Assembly (NCBI GenBank): GCA_905182985.1
Contig: CAJJDN010000311.1
Coordinates: 1-16,503, forward strand
Length of the DNA stretch: 16,503 nucleotides
Origin: Paramecium sonneborni
Lineage: Eukaryota; Ciliophora; Oligohymenophorea; Peniculida; Parameciidae
Direction: 5' to 3'
Position 1 is the first letter of the stretch; the number at the start of each line of letters is the position of its first letter. The notes under the pieces are model-generated. The model did not search any database and was not told the DNA's origin. It saw only the letters and a program-made list of their open reading frames with translations. The position numbers and the translations under genes are program-made. This document shows, piece by piece, positions 1 through 8,381 of the stretch.

Positions 1-350
1 AAGACAAAAGGGCTATCACCAAGCAACAGGCAGAACAAGACTAGCTACAATTGGGCTATCACTACCAAAAATCTTGGTCCTTGAAAAGATTATGGTAGGT
101 ATTGGATATGGAAAATTTTTTTTTTTTTCAAAATAAATAAATTAGCAGATTCAACAACATGGTTAGAGAATTCAACATTATGTGACTACTGAAAGAAACA
201 TAATACCCAGCATAACATCATTTTAAATTAAGAAAAAGGAATTATGAAACTTCAAATTTATTTAGTTTGATTAGATATAAGAATTGATAAATAATGGAGA
301 AAGTTCAGAAAATATTTTGTGATACATTTCAATTTTAAAATGTAAAATAA
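1..350. other. AT-rich stretch without a gene; GC-richer patch at 1-75
   Basis: No protein frame could be supported here. The first 75 bases are clearly richer in G and C than the rest and contain a perfect 10-base direct repeat, gggctatcac, at 10-19 and 53-62. This could be the end of a neighbouring gene or repeat cut by the window edge, but it matches no tRNA or protein that I recognise. The remainder is A/T-rich filler with a long T run near 116-129. Confidence 0.4.
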
Positions 351-1411
351 TCAAGGTAAATTAATCATTTGTTCATATTCTTGATAATTTAGTTACAAGC
401 AACCAAATATTAATAAGATTTTTGTTTCTTCATTCAAATTTTTAGGGATGTGCATTGTAAATAAATCTCCTCTTGTGCAATATTCTTTGAATATACCTTA
501 AAAGTTAACATAAATGGATCCAATTCGTAAATAAGAGTTTGAGTTTGGCATTTTTTCATGAATATTATATAGAATATTAGAATGAGGTAAGCAACATTAT
601 CTCAGACAATATTGAGATAGTGAATTTTTGTCAATCGTTATAACAAAGGTTTATGCATCTTGGATTATTTTAAAACATGGTTTTTCACAAATTTTTGAAT
701 CTCCACATATTTGTTAAACAGCCTATATTTTTCCTATCTCAGGTCCATAATGATTATGAGCATACTTCTTCTTAACTTTCATTAATTCCTCTGAGCAAGG
801 TATGATAATGATTGGTCCTGAATTATATAATTTTTTTACTTTCTCCTTCATATTAAGTCTAGTCATCCAAGTTTGTAAACAAGAGTTTCATCCATCTTTG
901 TTAACAACAATAAAAATTAATCCATTTATTTGATTCTTCAGTTACATGCCATTTTTTAAGTTCTCTTGAAATGTCAAATTGATTTTCCTTCCATGGACAC
1001 CAAATATCACAATACCTAATTAAGTTTCCTTTTACTTGTAAACTTGAGTAATGGAAATAATTTCAATTTCCTATTGTAAATTATTTTCTTGATTTAAACT
1101 TCTTTAGCCCATTAATTTAAAAAAAATAATTATATTACTTTCCAATAATTTTCAATTTAATCAAATAGAAATAAATAATTCTATTATCAAAATTTACAAT
1201 GGTAATCCAAAAAAATATCAGCTGGATTAATTAACTTAATCAGCTTTTATAAGGATGTCGTAAAATTTTTATGATTAATCATCTGGATAATAATTTCTTA
1301 TTAGCTTATCTGTATTTTAGTTAAGCTATTTTTGAGTGTTGTTACCAATCATTCTCAGAAATTACCACCTAAATTTGCTAAATATTGTAAGTCTCCAATT
1401 AGCTCCCACTT
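351..1411 (-). pseudogene. calpain-family cysteine protease relic (C2 peptidase), frameshifted
   Basis: Calpains are calcium-dependent cytosolic cysteine proteases. Read on minus with TAA/TAG as Gln, calpain landmarks appear in order. IGDLQYLANLGG (about 1364-1405) resembles the active-site block GDCWFLxAL, with the catalytic Cys position reading Leu. DIFLDYHCKF (about 1200-1235) resembles the IDDYxPC strand. HYSSLQVKGNLIR then CPWKENQF (about 990-1050) resembles the HAYS...RNPWG block, and FTNLDD follows the usual FxxFD region. A second frame, complement(351..887), gives 178 residues without a stop, and its YLRIGSIYVN region resembles the C-terminal beta-sandwich domain. That frame and the upstream one, complement(739..1062), overlap, so at least one frameshift separates the protease core from the C-terminal domain. 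The spacing between the IDDY-like and HAYS-like blocks is about half the normal length, suggesting an internal deletion. Family call fairly likely; function almost certainly lost. Confidence 0.5.
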
Positions 1412-2092
1412 AGAAAATTAGAAAAATCAAATAAGTTCAAGTATTAAGGCAAAATAACATCAAATTAAGTTAAATTGTCATGAAAAAAATTAAATAAAAT
1501 TCTATCAATATGTAATGAAATTTATATACTATAAACTTAATCCATATATATATAATATATTGTTTTTTTTTCCCTTAAAAAGTTTAATTTCAAATTTCTA
1601 TATATTAGACTTATAATTATAATTATAAACTTTTTGAGATTTTTATAAAAGTTCTAATTACTAAAAAAATAATTTGAATGGATACTATTAAAGAAGAGAA
1701 TTTTTTTTTAAATTAGTTACCTTATTTTTACTAACTTTCTGAGTCAAATAAATGAGAAAATAAAATTTTATATTAATTTTTGACAATTATCCTTCTTAAA
1801 ATAGTTTTGATAATTATCATCAAAATATTAAAAGAGAATTAGCTTAAATTCGCTAGAATAAACTAAATTAGCATTGTTAAATTTCTGATCTATTTTCAAT
1901 CTTATATAGAGAAAAAGTTCTATAAATACAACAAAATTTTAAGTTGTGGAGAGATCAAGAGTATTTAAAGTAAACAAAATAATAATATTACTCTTCTAAA
2001 AGGTTAAATTTCTTCATTTCTTTAAAATTCATTTAATCATTTAATAATCAATTTCCAAAAACATGATTGCTTCCAATTTTTAATTTCAATTT
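1412..2092. other. AT-rich stretch, no gene seen
   Basis: No frame on either strand gives a recognisable protein. The stretch has homopolymer runs (T near 1562-1571 and 1701-1709) and AT-only palindromic bits such as ataattataattat near 1612-1625. It looks like intergenic filler or fully decayed sequence. Confidence 0.4.
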
Positions 2093-3253
2093 TCATCTTT
2101 AGTTGATACGGATATACAGATTTTTTTATATTGATGGTTCGATATTAAAATCACTTTTCAATACAAATGGTGCATATTATACAGCTTCCAATCTAGAAAT
2201 AGATTATTCATGATTAAGTTTATTTATTACATTTATATCATGAACATTTTAAATCTGATTTATTGTATACAACACGTGTAGGTTACATTATTTACCTACA
2301 ATATCCATCAAACATTTAAATTAATAAATATGTGATTATTTTATTTATTAATCTACATAATTATATCATTTCTTATAAATTTTCAAAAATTTGATTTCCT
2401 TTATTATTTAATCTATTTATTGAACTTATCAATCTCTTAAATTATATAAATTGCTATCTGGATAATCGATTTTTTGAAACAAATTTAAGTAATATTCCAT
2501 TTATTTTAAAAACTCTTTATCATGAAAAGCACTAAAAAAGATAATTCTTCCTATTTTAATTTTTTAATCTTATTTATTATTTTATAATTATTTTTATTCC
2601 TACCATAAATCATTCTATGCTTTTGTGAATGCAACTAATTAAAACCTAATTAACTAATAATTTTTTATAATTACTTCCTCTTAAGCAATATTTATTGGAT
2701 CTAAACTTAAACCACCTACATTTTTATCTGCAAAATTCACTAAAATTGAATTATTACAATCTTCACATCTTCCTTCATTTTTATTAAATTTACATAAATC
2801 AAATCTTTAAGTCTTAAATAATTTATCATATGATCTAAATTCAGTTCTTCTAATATAAGTAATTAATTCATTTAATTCATTGCATTCTGATTGATTGTTT
2901 GAAGGAATTGGTTTATTCAAGCAAGTTTTTTCTAAGCAATTAGTATAATTAATTTCTTCATGTTAAATTATATAAAAACCCAATAAAATATAATATGGAA
3001 TAATTGACTGTTTCTTCAAGTTTTAATTAATAAGAAATAAAAGAGAACATTTAGTAGGAATTAAAATGAAAATATACAGTTTCCTTAATAATATTATAAT
3101 CAACAAGATTCTTTAATTTCGTAGAATATTGAAACAATTTAGACTAAATTCTTAGATCACAATTTTCAAATATTTATTATAATTGTCAATTTTGACTTCT
3201 GAGCCAAATCTACAAAGGCAAACCCTAACCCTTTAATGGTTTATATTTTCTTT
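2093..3253 (-). pseudogene. unidentified Cys-containing gene, probably a frameshifted relic
   Basis: Complement(2429..3253) is open for 274 codons in the ciliate code, far longer than expected by chance at this base composition. The part below about 2950 looks truly coding, with balanced E, D, K and N and paired cysteines (CLEKTC, then DLCKFNKNEGRCEDC). The part above 2950 is rich in I and L and may be an upstream membrane segment or a spurious extension; it has no usable ATG. After the TGA at 2429 the protein appears to continue in another frame (SSINRLNNKGNQIFENL, to the TGA at 2238), then returns to the first frame (EQSISRLEAVQYAPFVLKSD, to the TGA at 2093). Two frameshifts in an otherwise coherent reading argue for a decaying gene, or alternatively for missed short introns. 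I do not recognise the family. Confidence 0.5.
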
Positions 3254-3719
3254 TCATTTTCTTCAATTATAAGTTAATCTAAAGATTTGTAATAAAAATT
3301 AATTATTAATAAATAGTAATGTAAGTTTGTTTTTGATCATATAATGTAATTTCATTTAGATGGTTTAAAAAATATACAAAAATATTTTAGTATTTATATA
3401 TGAATATTGAATCAAATCTAATTTGCATATCAAACGAATTATAACTTCTTGGACTGATTTAAAATAACAGTATCATAATCTATATAAAATCTAATCTTAA
3501 GAAATCTTTCAAAAAAGTTAATTAAAAACTAAATCATTTGAATAATAAATTTAGAATGGTGATAGAGCTAATTATATCATATTTAATTTTATTTTAAGAA
3601 CAATCAATTTAATCAAGTAATATGCCTTAATTTTAGAATTTTATTAGTAAAAATTGACGAAATATCTTTTAGAATATATATTCAAATTCTAAAATCTCTG
3701 CTTTTAAAGTTTATTAACT
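3254..3719. other. AT-rich spacer between two minus-strand relics
   Basis: No convincing gene. A minus frame of roughly 70 codons exists around 3510-3720, just downstream of the tubulin relic, but its composition (I, L, N, K, Y) is what AT-rich noise gives. There is no start codon or motif to support it. Confidence 0.3.
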
Positions 3720-4352
3720 TCATTCAATCTCTTCATCTTCTACTAATCCTCCTTAATGTCATCCTTCCTCATAGTCTTTGATCTACAGATCTATGACATT
3801 ATACATTGATTGAAGATCAAACATAACAACAGAATTACAATGCTCTAATGTCATATTAGTAGCTGAAACAGCATTATAGACATCTACTATATTATTAGAC
3901 ATTCTTTATGAAGGATATATAAAGAATGCATTTTTTTCAACTTTTAGATTATATTCAACCAATAATCTTTCCAACACTGAAGAAGTAAATCCTGATCCTG
4001 TTCCACTACTTAAGGCAGATGTTACGATGAATTAATCTAATCTATCCATGCTTTCTACTTATTTTCTTACTTAGTTTAATCCAATCTCACACATTTCCTT
4101 TCTAGTGTAATAAGCCTTAAAATAATTGTTGGCAGCATCTTCTTTTTCTGTAACAAAAGAATTAGATTTATAATGAATAGATTTATTCTTTTTAACTTCG
4201 TTTATCATTCGATCATCTAAATCTGCATAAAGTGATAGTGGATAATTATTATTATCACTTTCAGTATAAATATAGTTTTTACATTTGTATCACTCTATTC
4301 CTTTGTATAAAGTTTCCATAAGATATCTCCCATCATTACACCTGCTCCGCCT
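3720..4352 (-). pseudogene. internally deleted tubulin-family gene
   Basis: Tubulins polymerise into microtubules and bind GTP. The minus strand shows the tubulin N-domain in order: GGAGVMMGD (GQAGxQxGN block, 4328-4352), then in another frame ESDNNNYPLSLYADLDD, EKEDAANNYFKAYYT (matching GKEDAANNxxxGHYT), and SALSSGTGSGFTSSVLERL, the GTP-binding GGGTGSG signature with the first glycines changed to Ser. FFIYPSQRMSNNIVDVYNAV and the LEH...MYNVIDL helix follow. The sequence then jumps straight to IKDYEEG, like the KDYEEV segment near the alpha-tubulin C terminus, followed by an acidic tail broken by the TGA at 3759. About 200 residues of the usual middle are therefore missing. The frame also shifts near 4270-4300, with a TGA at 4290. 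The open part, complement(3759..4289), is 176 codons. Closest to alpha-tubulin by eye, but divergent. Confidence 0.8.
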
Positions 4353-4381
4353 ATATAAAGATGAAAAGCAGAACACATTAC
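4351..4381 (-). other. candidate 31-nt spliceosomal intron in the tubulin relic
   Basis: On the minus strand the 31 bases just before the GGAGVMMGD block start GTAATG and end TATATAG, the size and borders of a Paramecium intron. Splicing would place the glycine block in frame with an upstream exon, but I could not find a convincing tubulin N-terminal exon beyond it. If real, retention of an intron means the copy arose through DNA rather than from an mRNA. Confidence 0.4.
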
Positions 4382-4632
4382 TAAATAATAAATAATAAAT
4401 TGCCAACACAAACAAAATAAAACTGTTTTACAGAAGTCTCACCCTCTTTATACTGATTATTTCTATTATTGTTATTCTAAATTCATTTTATTCTTTATTT
4501 ATTGTAACTTATACTTATTGATCAGCAAGTTTACAGCCTTAATTGAAAATTTTAATTACTTTAAATGACTAAATATAAAAAAGAAAAACTGATAGTAGTG
4601 ATTCACAATATAATATTTTGAAATTGATTCAA
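4382..4632. other. AT-rich spacer upstream of the tubulin relic
   Basis: This should hold the promoter and first exon of the tubulin copy. No clear start exon is visible. A weak minus-strand reading EIISIKRV (near 4440-4465) resembles the start of a tubulin (REIISIHV), but it has no ATG in frame and no clean path to the next block. Confidence 0.25.
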
Positions 4633-4941
4633 TCAATTTATATCCCATAAATACACAAAAACATATGGCTAAAAATAAATTTAATGATTTATTAAAAGTT
4701 AAAATATTAAACATGCAATAATATAATATAATTTAATAAATTGCTTTTCACAAATGGGGCCATACTATAAGATATATCCATTATAATAATTTAAAGATAG
4801 GAAGAAGATCATATACATATTAAATTTAGGAATAAATAGACTTACAAATTCCTTTGATACAAGGACAATCAATTCTAATATCATTTTTAGAATAAAAGTA
4901 AATATTTTATTTATATTTATGAAACAATGGTGATTAGACAT
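4633..4941 (-). CDS. short hydrophobic ORF, doubtful
   Basis: In the ciliate code a frame of 102 codons runs from an ATG at 4941 to TGA at 4633. The predicted product is rich in I, L, F and Y with few charged residues (for example FTFILKMILELIVLV), which AT-rich noncoding DNA also produces. No motif is recognised. A membrane peptide or a relic is possible; chance is equally likely. Confidence 0.2.
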
Positions 4942-5123
4942 TTTTAATCTATTGATCAAAATATTTCTATAAATTATATATTTAATTGAAATCCAATAAA
5001 ATAATTAATTTCTGAAATTTAAGAGGAAAAAAAAATAGGGCCAATAAGTTATCTTAGAATTAGGTTATAATATTGCTAAAGTTTATTATATAAATTTTGA
5101 ACTTTTAAAATCAAACAGTAAAA

Positions 5124-5348
5124 TCACTTTATGGCTTGAACTGAAGGAGGCGCTAATAGTGAAGAAGTAGCTTCAATCATCCTTAAAAAACTAATCAATT
5201 TAGTGGGTAGACCCATAAATATATATACAACATTTTAATTGCTCTCGTTGGCCTTTAGACAATATTTTTAAGTTATGCATGCTATAGTTTTACCGAATCC
5301 AAAGACTCTATTTATTACACCTAAAACATTAATTTTTGAAAGAGGGTT
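5124..5348 (-). pseudogene. F1-ATP synthase alpha-subunit-like fragment
   Basis: A 74-codon minus frame begins just after a TGA at 5349 and ends at TGA 5124. It contains a Walker A-like GFGKT preceded by a PLSKINVLGVINR stretch that lines up with PIGRGQRELIIGDRQTGKT of the mitochondrial ATP synthase alpha subunit. It continues with VVYIFMGLPTKLISFL (compare CIYVAIGQKRSTVAQ) and ATSSLLAPPSVQA (compare ATASDxAPLQYLAP). The full subunit is about 500 residues, so only the nucleotide-binding core survives, with no start codon. The Walker A is degraded (GDRQTGKT to NRVFGFGKT). The call rests on one aligned block; another P-loop ATPase remains possible. Confidence 0.45.
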
Positions 5349-5415
5349 TCAACAGACCTGATAAAGGTGGTCAAACACACTTTGACCTTTATTTATATTT
5401 TCTTACAAGAATCAG

Positions 5416-5798
5416 TCAATAGAACTAGTAACCATGCACAAAACTTATAATAATTAGAGGTAACCATAATTTAAATTCTCTCATCGAATTAATTAATGTC
5501 GACTTAGGAGTCACTATCTTATAAGGTCCACTAAACTTTTTCTATTCCTTCAAAAAAGCTAAAAATCCAATAGTTTATATCGTTTTTCCTAAACCCATTT
5601 TATCAGCTCAAATAAAGATATCATCCAATTTAATTCAGTCATTTAATTTAATTTCAATTACCCTCCCTTTAAAATTGTAGGATTATCACATAGAATTTAA
5701 TTTTTAATCAACTTAAAATTTCTAATTGAATTGATGTACTAATTTATTTGCTAATAAATCTTTTGGTTAAGATCTTTAAGCTGCAGGATATATAATGG
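5416..5798 (-). pseudogene. ISWI/SNF2-type chromatin remodelling ATPase fragment
   Basis: ISWI ATPases slide nucleosomes using a SNF2 helicase motor. Minus frame complement(5550..5798) reads DNPTILKGGQLKLNQ then TELNWMISLFE, matching the ISWI entry block [26 protein letters not shown]. The next motif, ADKMGLGKTIQTIGFLAFLK (Walker A, normally ADEMGLGKTxQTI), is in a different frame, complement(5416..5607), and continues SGPYKIVTPKSTLINSMREF (compare GPHMVLVPKSTLHNWMSEF) and KLWLP. The NGINGIL residues between the two blocks are missing, so a small deletion shifted the frame at about 5608, where a TGA also lies. Sequence after LWLP is unrecognisable. Roughly 120 of about 1000 residues remain. 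The family call is strong because several consecutive SNF2 motifs match in order. Confidence 0.8.
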
Positions 5799-5983
5799 TC
5801 AAAAAATAATAATATCATCCGCGAAATAGCAATTACTTTTATATTAAGATCTTCTTGAATGATATATCGTTTTATGGGTATGCAAATTTAATCATAATTT
5901 ATTTCCTAAATAAGTTTTTTACCGTGTTTCAATAAGCAGCACTTGTAGAGGATTTCAAGGGTTTCAATTATTTTACTCCTCTC

Positions 5984-6249
5984 TCAATATTTTCTAACTC
6001 TTGGCGATTTGAGTAAGCTGCTTATCTTCAAATAATTAAACGCAATAACAAAACGCTCAAGTTTTTCTTTTGCTTTCAAAAAGTTTTCTCTTTGCATATG
6101 TTAAATTTAGAAAGCTGCTCAATGATTTTCTTCACAAATTGGAAATTATAATTTTATTTCTCACATATTGCATAGGATTTAATAGTTTCTAACTCTTTTT
6201 TAGTAAGCAGATGCTCTAAATTTTTATCCTCCCTGGTTAGAAAATTCAT
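5984..6249 (-). pseudogene. unidentified frameshifted coding relic
   Basis: An ATG at 6249 opens a 57-codon minus frame (MNFLTREDKNLEHLLTKKEL at its start) ending at TGA 6076. The coherent reading then seems to move to another frame (QRENFLKAKEKLERFVIAF, to TGA 5984). The composition is charged and protein-like, but I recognise no domain. It sits between the PIAS-like and ISWI-like relics on the same strand and could be the lost N-terminal region of the latter or a separate gene. Confidence 0.3.
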
Positions 6250-7035
6250 CATTCTGTGACTGCTTATCTTAACTTTTTTTATTAACTCACTTAATTTATA
6301 TACTTTGACTTAAAATATTCCTAACATATATGGAATCCTTAATTTATTCGATAAACATTCATTTCATGTGTTCCATTTGATTCTCTAATTGTTAGAATAT
6401 TAACTTGTCCTTATTCAATATTAAGCATTAATTTTTCATCCTTCCTTTTTTTCAAAAAACTATAATTCTGAAATCTTGAATCATTTTTTCATTCAACTAT
6501 AAATCACCTTAATTAGGCCATGAGATATCCTCGTTTTATCCATCAATCTTAATAAATCTCAATTCTATTAATTGTTCTGAAGGTAATCCCTTTTTCATCT
6601 GAAATATTTATGTAAATTAATTCGCTTTTCCTTGTATCAATTAAAATATTACAGGATCTAAAATTGATTCTTTTAATTTATGCAATGGATCTATTCCAAT
6701 TAATAAACATTCTGGACCTACAAATACTTTTTTAGGTTACTCAATTCTTAAACATGAACTATGGAAATAGTTTTTACAAATAGCACATCTTAATGCTAAT
6801 TTTTTTAATACTGTTTGATTACTTTTCTTACTAGCACATTATGAACAATTTAATTGTTCTTAAGTTGGATTTTGATATTAAGCTAATTGAATTAATTCTG
6901 ATTCTTATTATAACACTTTTTATTATTATTATTATTTCTCTGAAATTTCTTGATTTGATTTGATTCAATTTCAATTATAATTGGTAATAATCTTTTATTA
7001 GAAATATCAATCAATCGTGCTAAATTTCTAAAATT
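6249..7035 (-). pseudogene. PIAS/Siz-type SUMO E3 ligase relic (PHD-like finger plus PINIT)
   Basis: PIAS/Siz proteins attach SUMO to nuclear targets. On minus, after a glutamine run (TAA repeats near 6916-6930), a Cys/His block reads NCSQCASKKS, LRCAICKNYFHSSCLRI and GPECLLIGIDPLHKL. This recalls the PHD finger and following CEICRxxxADP segment of plant SIZ1. The PINIT-like part follows: GLPSEQLIELRFIKIDGQ then ISWPNQGDLQLNEKMIQDF (compare MQWPQYADLQVNGVPVRAI). A TGA at 6452 interrupts it. The reading resumes in another frame as KRKDEKLMLNIEQGQVNILT and stops at TGA 6249. Upstream of the Q run a third frame gives KLNFRNLARLIDISNKRLL. The SP-RING that gives ligase activity is not seen. At least two frameshifts, one in the TAA run and one in an A/T homopolymer, mark it as a relic unless they are sequencing errors. 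Confidence 0.6.
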
Positions 7036-7049
7036 TAATTTTCTTATGT

Positions 7050-7217
7050 ATGTGTGTAAATCAAGGAAGTTATGCCTTAATAATTTAAGAATTAGATATA
7101 GAAATTGATTAATTTAAAATCATTTTTGAAAGAGAATAATTAGATGACGAAAAATCACTTTAAGATTATAATATCGAAAACCAATCAACTCTCTATTTGT
7201 ATTAAGACAGCTCATGA
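7050..7217 (+). pseudogene. N-terminally truncated ubiquitin-like gene
   Basis: A 55-codon frame from an ATG at 7050 to TGA 7215. From its middle it follows ubiquitin residue by residue: IIQELDIEIDQFKIIF corresponds to KIQDKEGIPPDQQRLIF, and REQLDDEKSLQDYNIENQST to [20 protein letters not shown], then LYLY. The beta-grasp N-terminal half (MQIFVKTLTGKT...) is absent, replaced by MCVNQGSYAL, and the C-terminal LRLRGG is replaced by QDSS, so it cannot be conjugated. It lies 221 bases upstream of a second ubiquitin-like gene on the same strand. Either a relic of a tandem array or a very short ubiquitin-like protein; relic is likelier. Confidence 0.65.
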
Positions 7218-7438
7218 ATTTATTATAAGTCAATTTATTAAATTAATTTGAAATTATAATATTTCCCTCTAAAAAACAAAACAATCATTTAATCTAAATT
7301 TATACTAGATGAGTAATTTTAAATTCAATAACTTTCAATTATAATATCAATAAAATATATAACAAAATTTAACCGAATTAATTAAGTTTTATGTATTTAG
7401 CGTATCCTATTTTATTTACCATTAATATTTAAAATAAA

Positions 7439-7702
7439 ATGCAAATTATCATTAAAACATTAACTGGAAAAACCATTGTTTTTGATGTTGAATCAACAGA
7501 TACAATTGAATCCCTAGCTTTATAAATTTAAGATAAGGAAGGAATTCCAGCCGATTAATAAAGATTGATTTTTGCTGGATAAACATTGAAAAAATATAAA
7601 ACCATATTAGATTACGGAATAGTACATGAATCTACAATTCATTTAATTTTATGCTTAAGAGGAACATCAGAGGACGACGATATGGGGGGTTTATTTGAAT
7701 GA
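7439..7702 (+). CDS. ubiquitin-like protein with acidic tail, lacking the GG end
   Basis: An uninterrupted 87-codon frame from ATG 7439 to TGA 7700, with five TAA codons that must be read as Gln. It starts MQIIIKTLTGKTIVFDVEST, keeps IQDKEGIPADQQRLIFAGQ almost unchanged from ubiquitin, then LDYGIVHESTIHLILCLRG. Lys positions 6, 11 and 33 of ubiquitin are kept, but K27, K29 and K48 are replaced (the K48 region reads AGQTLKKY). The end is not LRLRGG but LRG followed by TSEDDDMGGLFE, so the conjugation-competent diglycine is missing unless processed differently. It may be a non-conjugated ubiquitin-like protein or a recent pseudogene still open. The start is clear because residue 1 aligns with ubiquitin Met1. 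The region just upstream is AT-rich, as expected of a ciliate promoter. It is the best-preserved gene in the window. Confidence 0.85.
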
Positions 7703-8292
7703 TGTTAAGAAAATGAATTACAATAAAATAAGGAAATATATCTTATTATTTATTATTTTTTTAAGTTATGTTACATGATAAAACTCTCTCATTTATTGAT
7801 TTGAAACACAGAGTTTTTAAATAAAGGGAATCATTTAGCATATTTATTGAATACTCCATGCTATTCAGCATTCATATTAATTTCTTGTATCAAGTTTTAT
7901 TACACATTTTTTTGATAATCATCATTTTAATTAAGTGTCAGATAAATTTAATATTTATATCACATTTGCTTTCTAACAACTCTTAATCCACAATAATCTC
8001 TTGTTTGTGTTTTTATAATATCATCTAAATATGATTATTTAAATAATATGCATTTTTTTTTTATTTTACTCTAAAATATTTACTACAGGTTTTAAAATTT
8101 GAAGTAATTCTCTTAGATGCAATTTACATAATAGAAGATCAGAAGAAAGGTTTTTAGTTTACTTAAATTGTCTCATATTTGACTTCTCGGTTTTAATTAA
8201 TTAAATGCAAAAATAAAATTATAAATTAACAAATTATAATCGGATGACAATTATAATAGCGCAAATAAATAAATTGATAAAAGTTAATCCAT
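7703..8292. other. AT-rich spacer with one possible short coding relic
   Basis: Mostly AT-rich without clear coding. A plus frame at 8071-8247 reads LKYLLQVLKFEVILLDAIYI followed by EDQKKGF and SYLTSR before TGA 8245. It is mildly protein-like, has no start codon and belongs to no family I recognise. A ten-T run lies at 8053-8062. Confidence 0.25.
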
Positions 8293-8381
8293 ATGTTATT
8301 TAATTATCCATTAATCAATTCTACTCATTATAATTTTTTTTTAATCAAAATAATACAAATTGAGTATATAAATTCTGAGAT

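Noticed and set aside
2010..2170. RING-like CIICTICIEK reading on minus near 2160-2190
   Set aside because: Very short, lacks the remaining zinc ligands, and the alternative frame there continues the Cys-bearing relic better.
3223..3236. ccctaaccct looks like a telomeric repeat
   Set aside because: Only about two units, internal, and Paramecium telomeres are G4T2/G3T3-type, so this is chance.
7760..8010. Ankyrin-like ELLESKCDINI on minus
   Set aside because: A single half-repeat with no second repeat and a stop right after; not enough to call.
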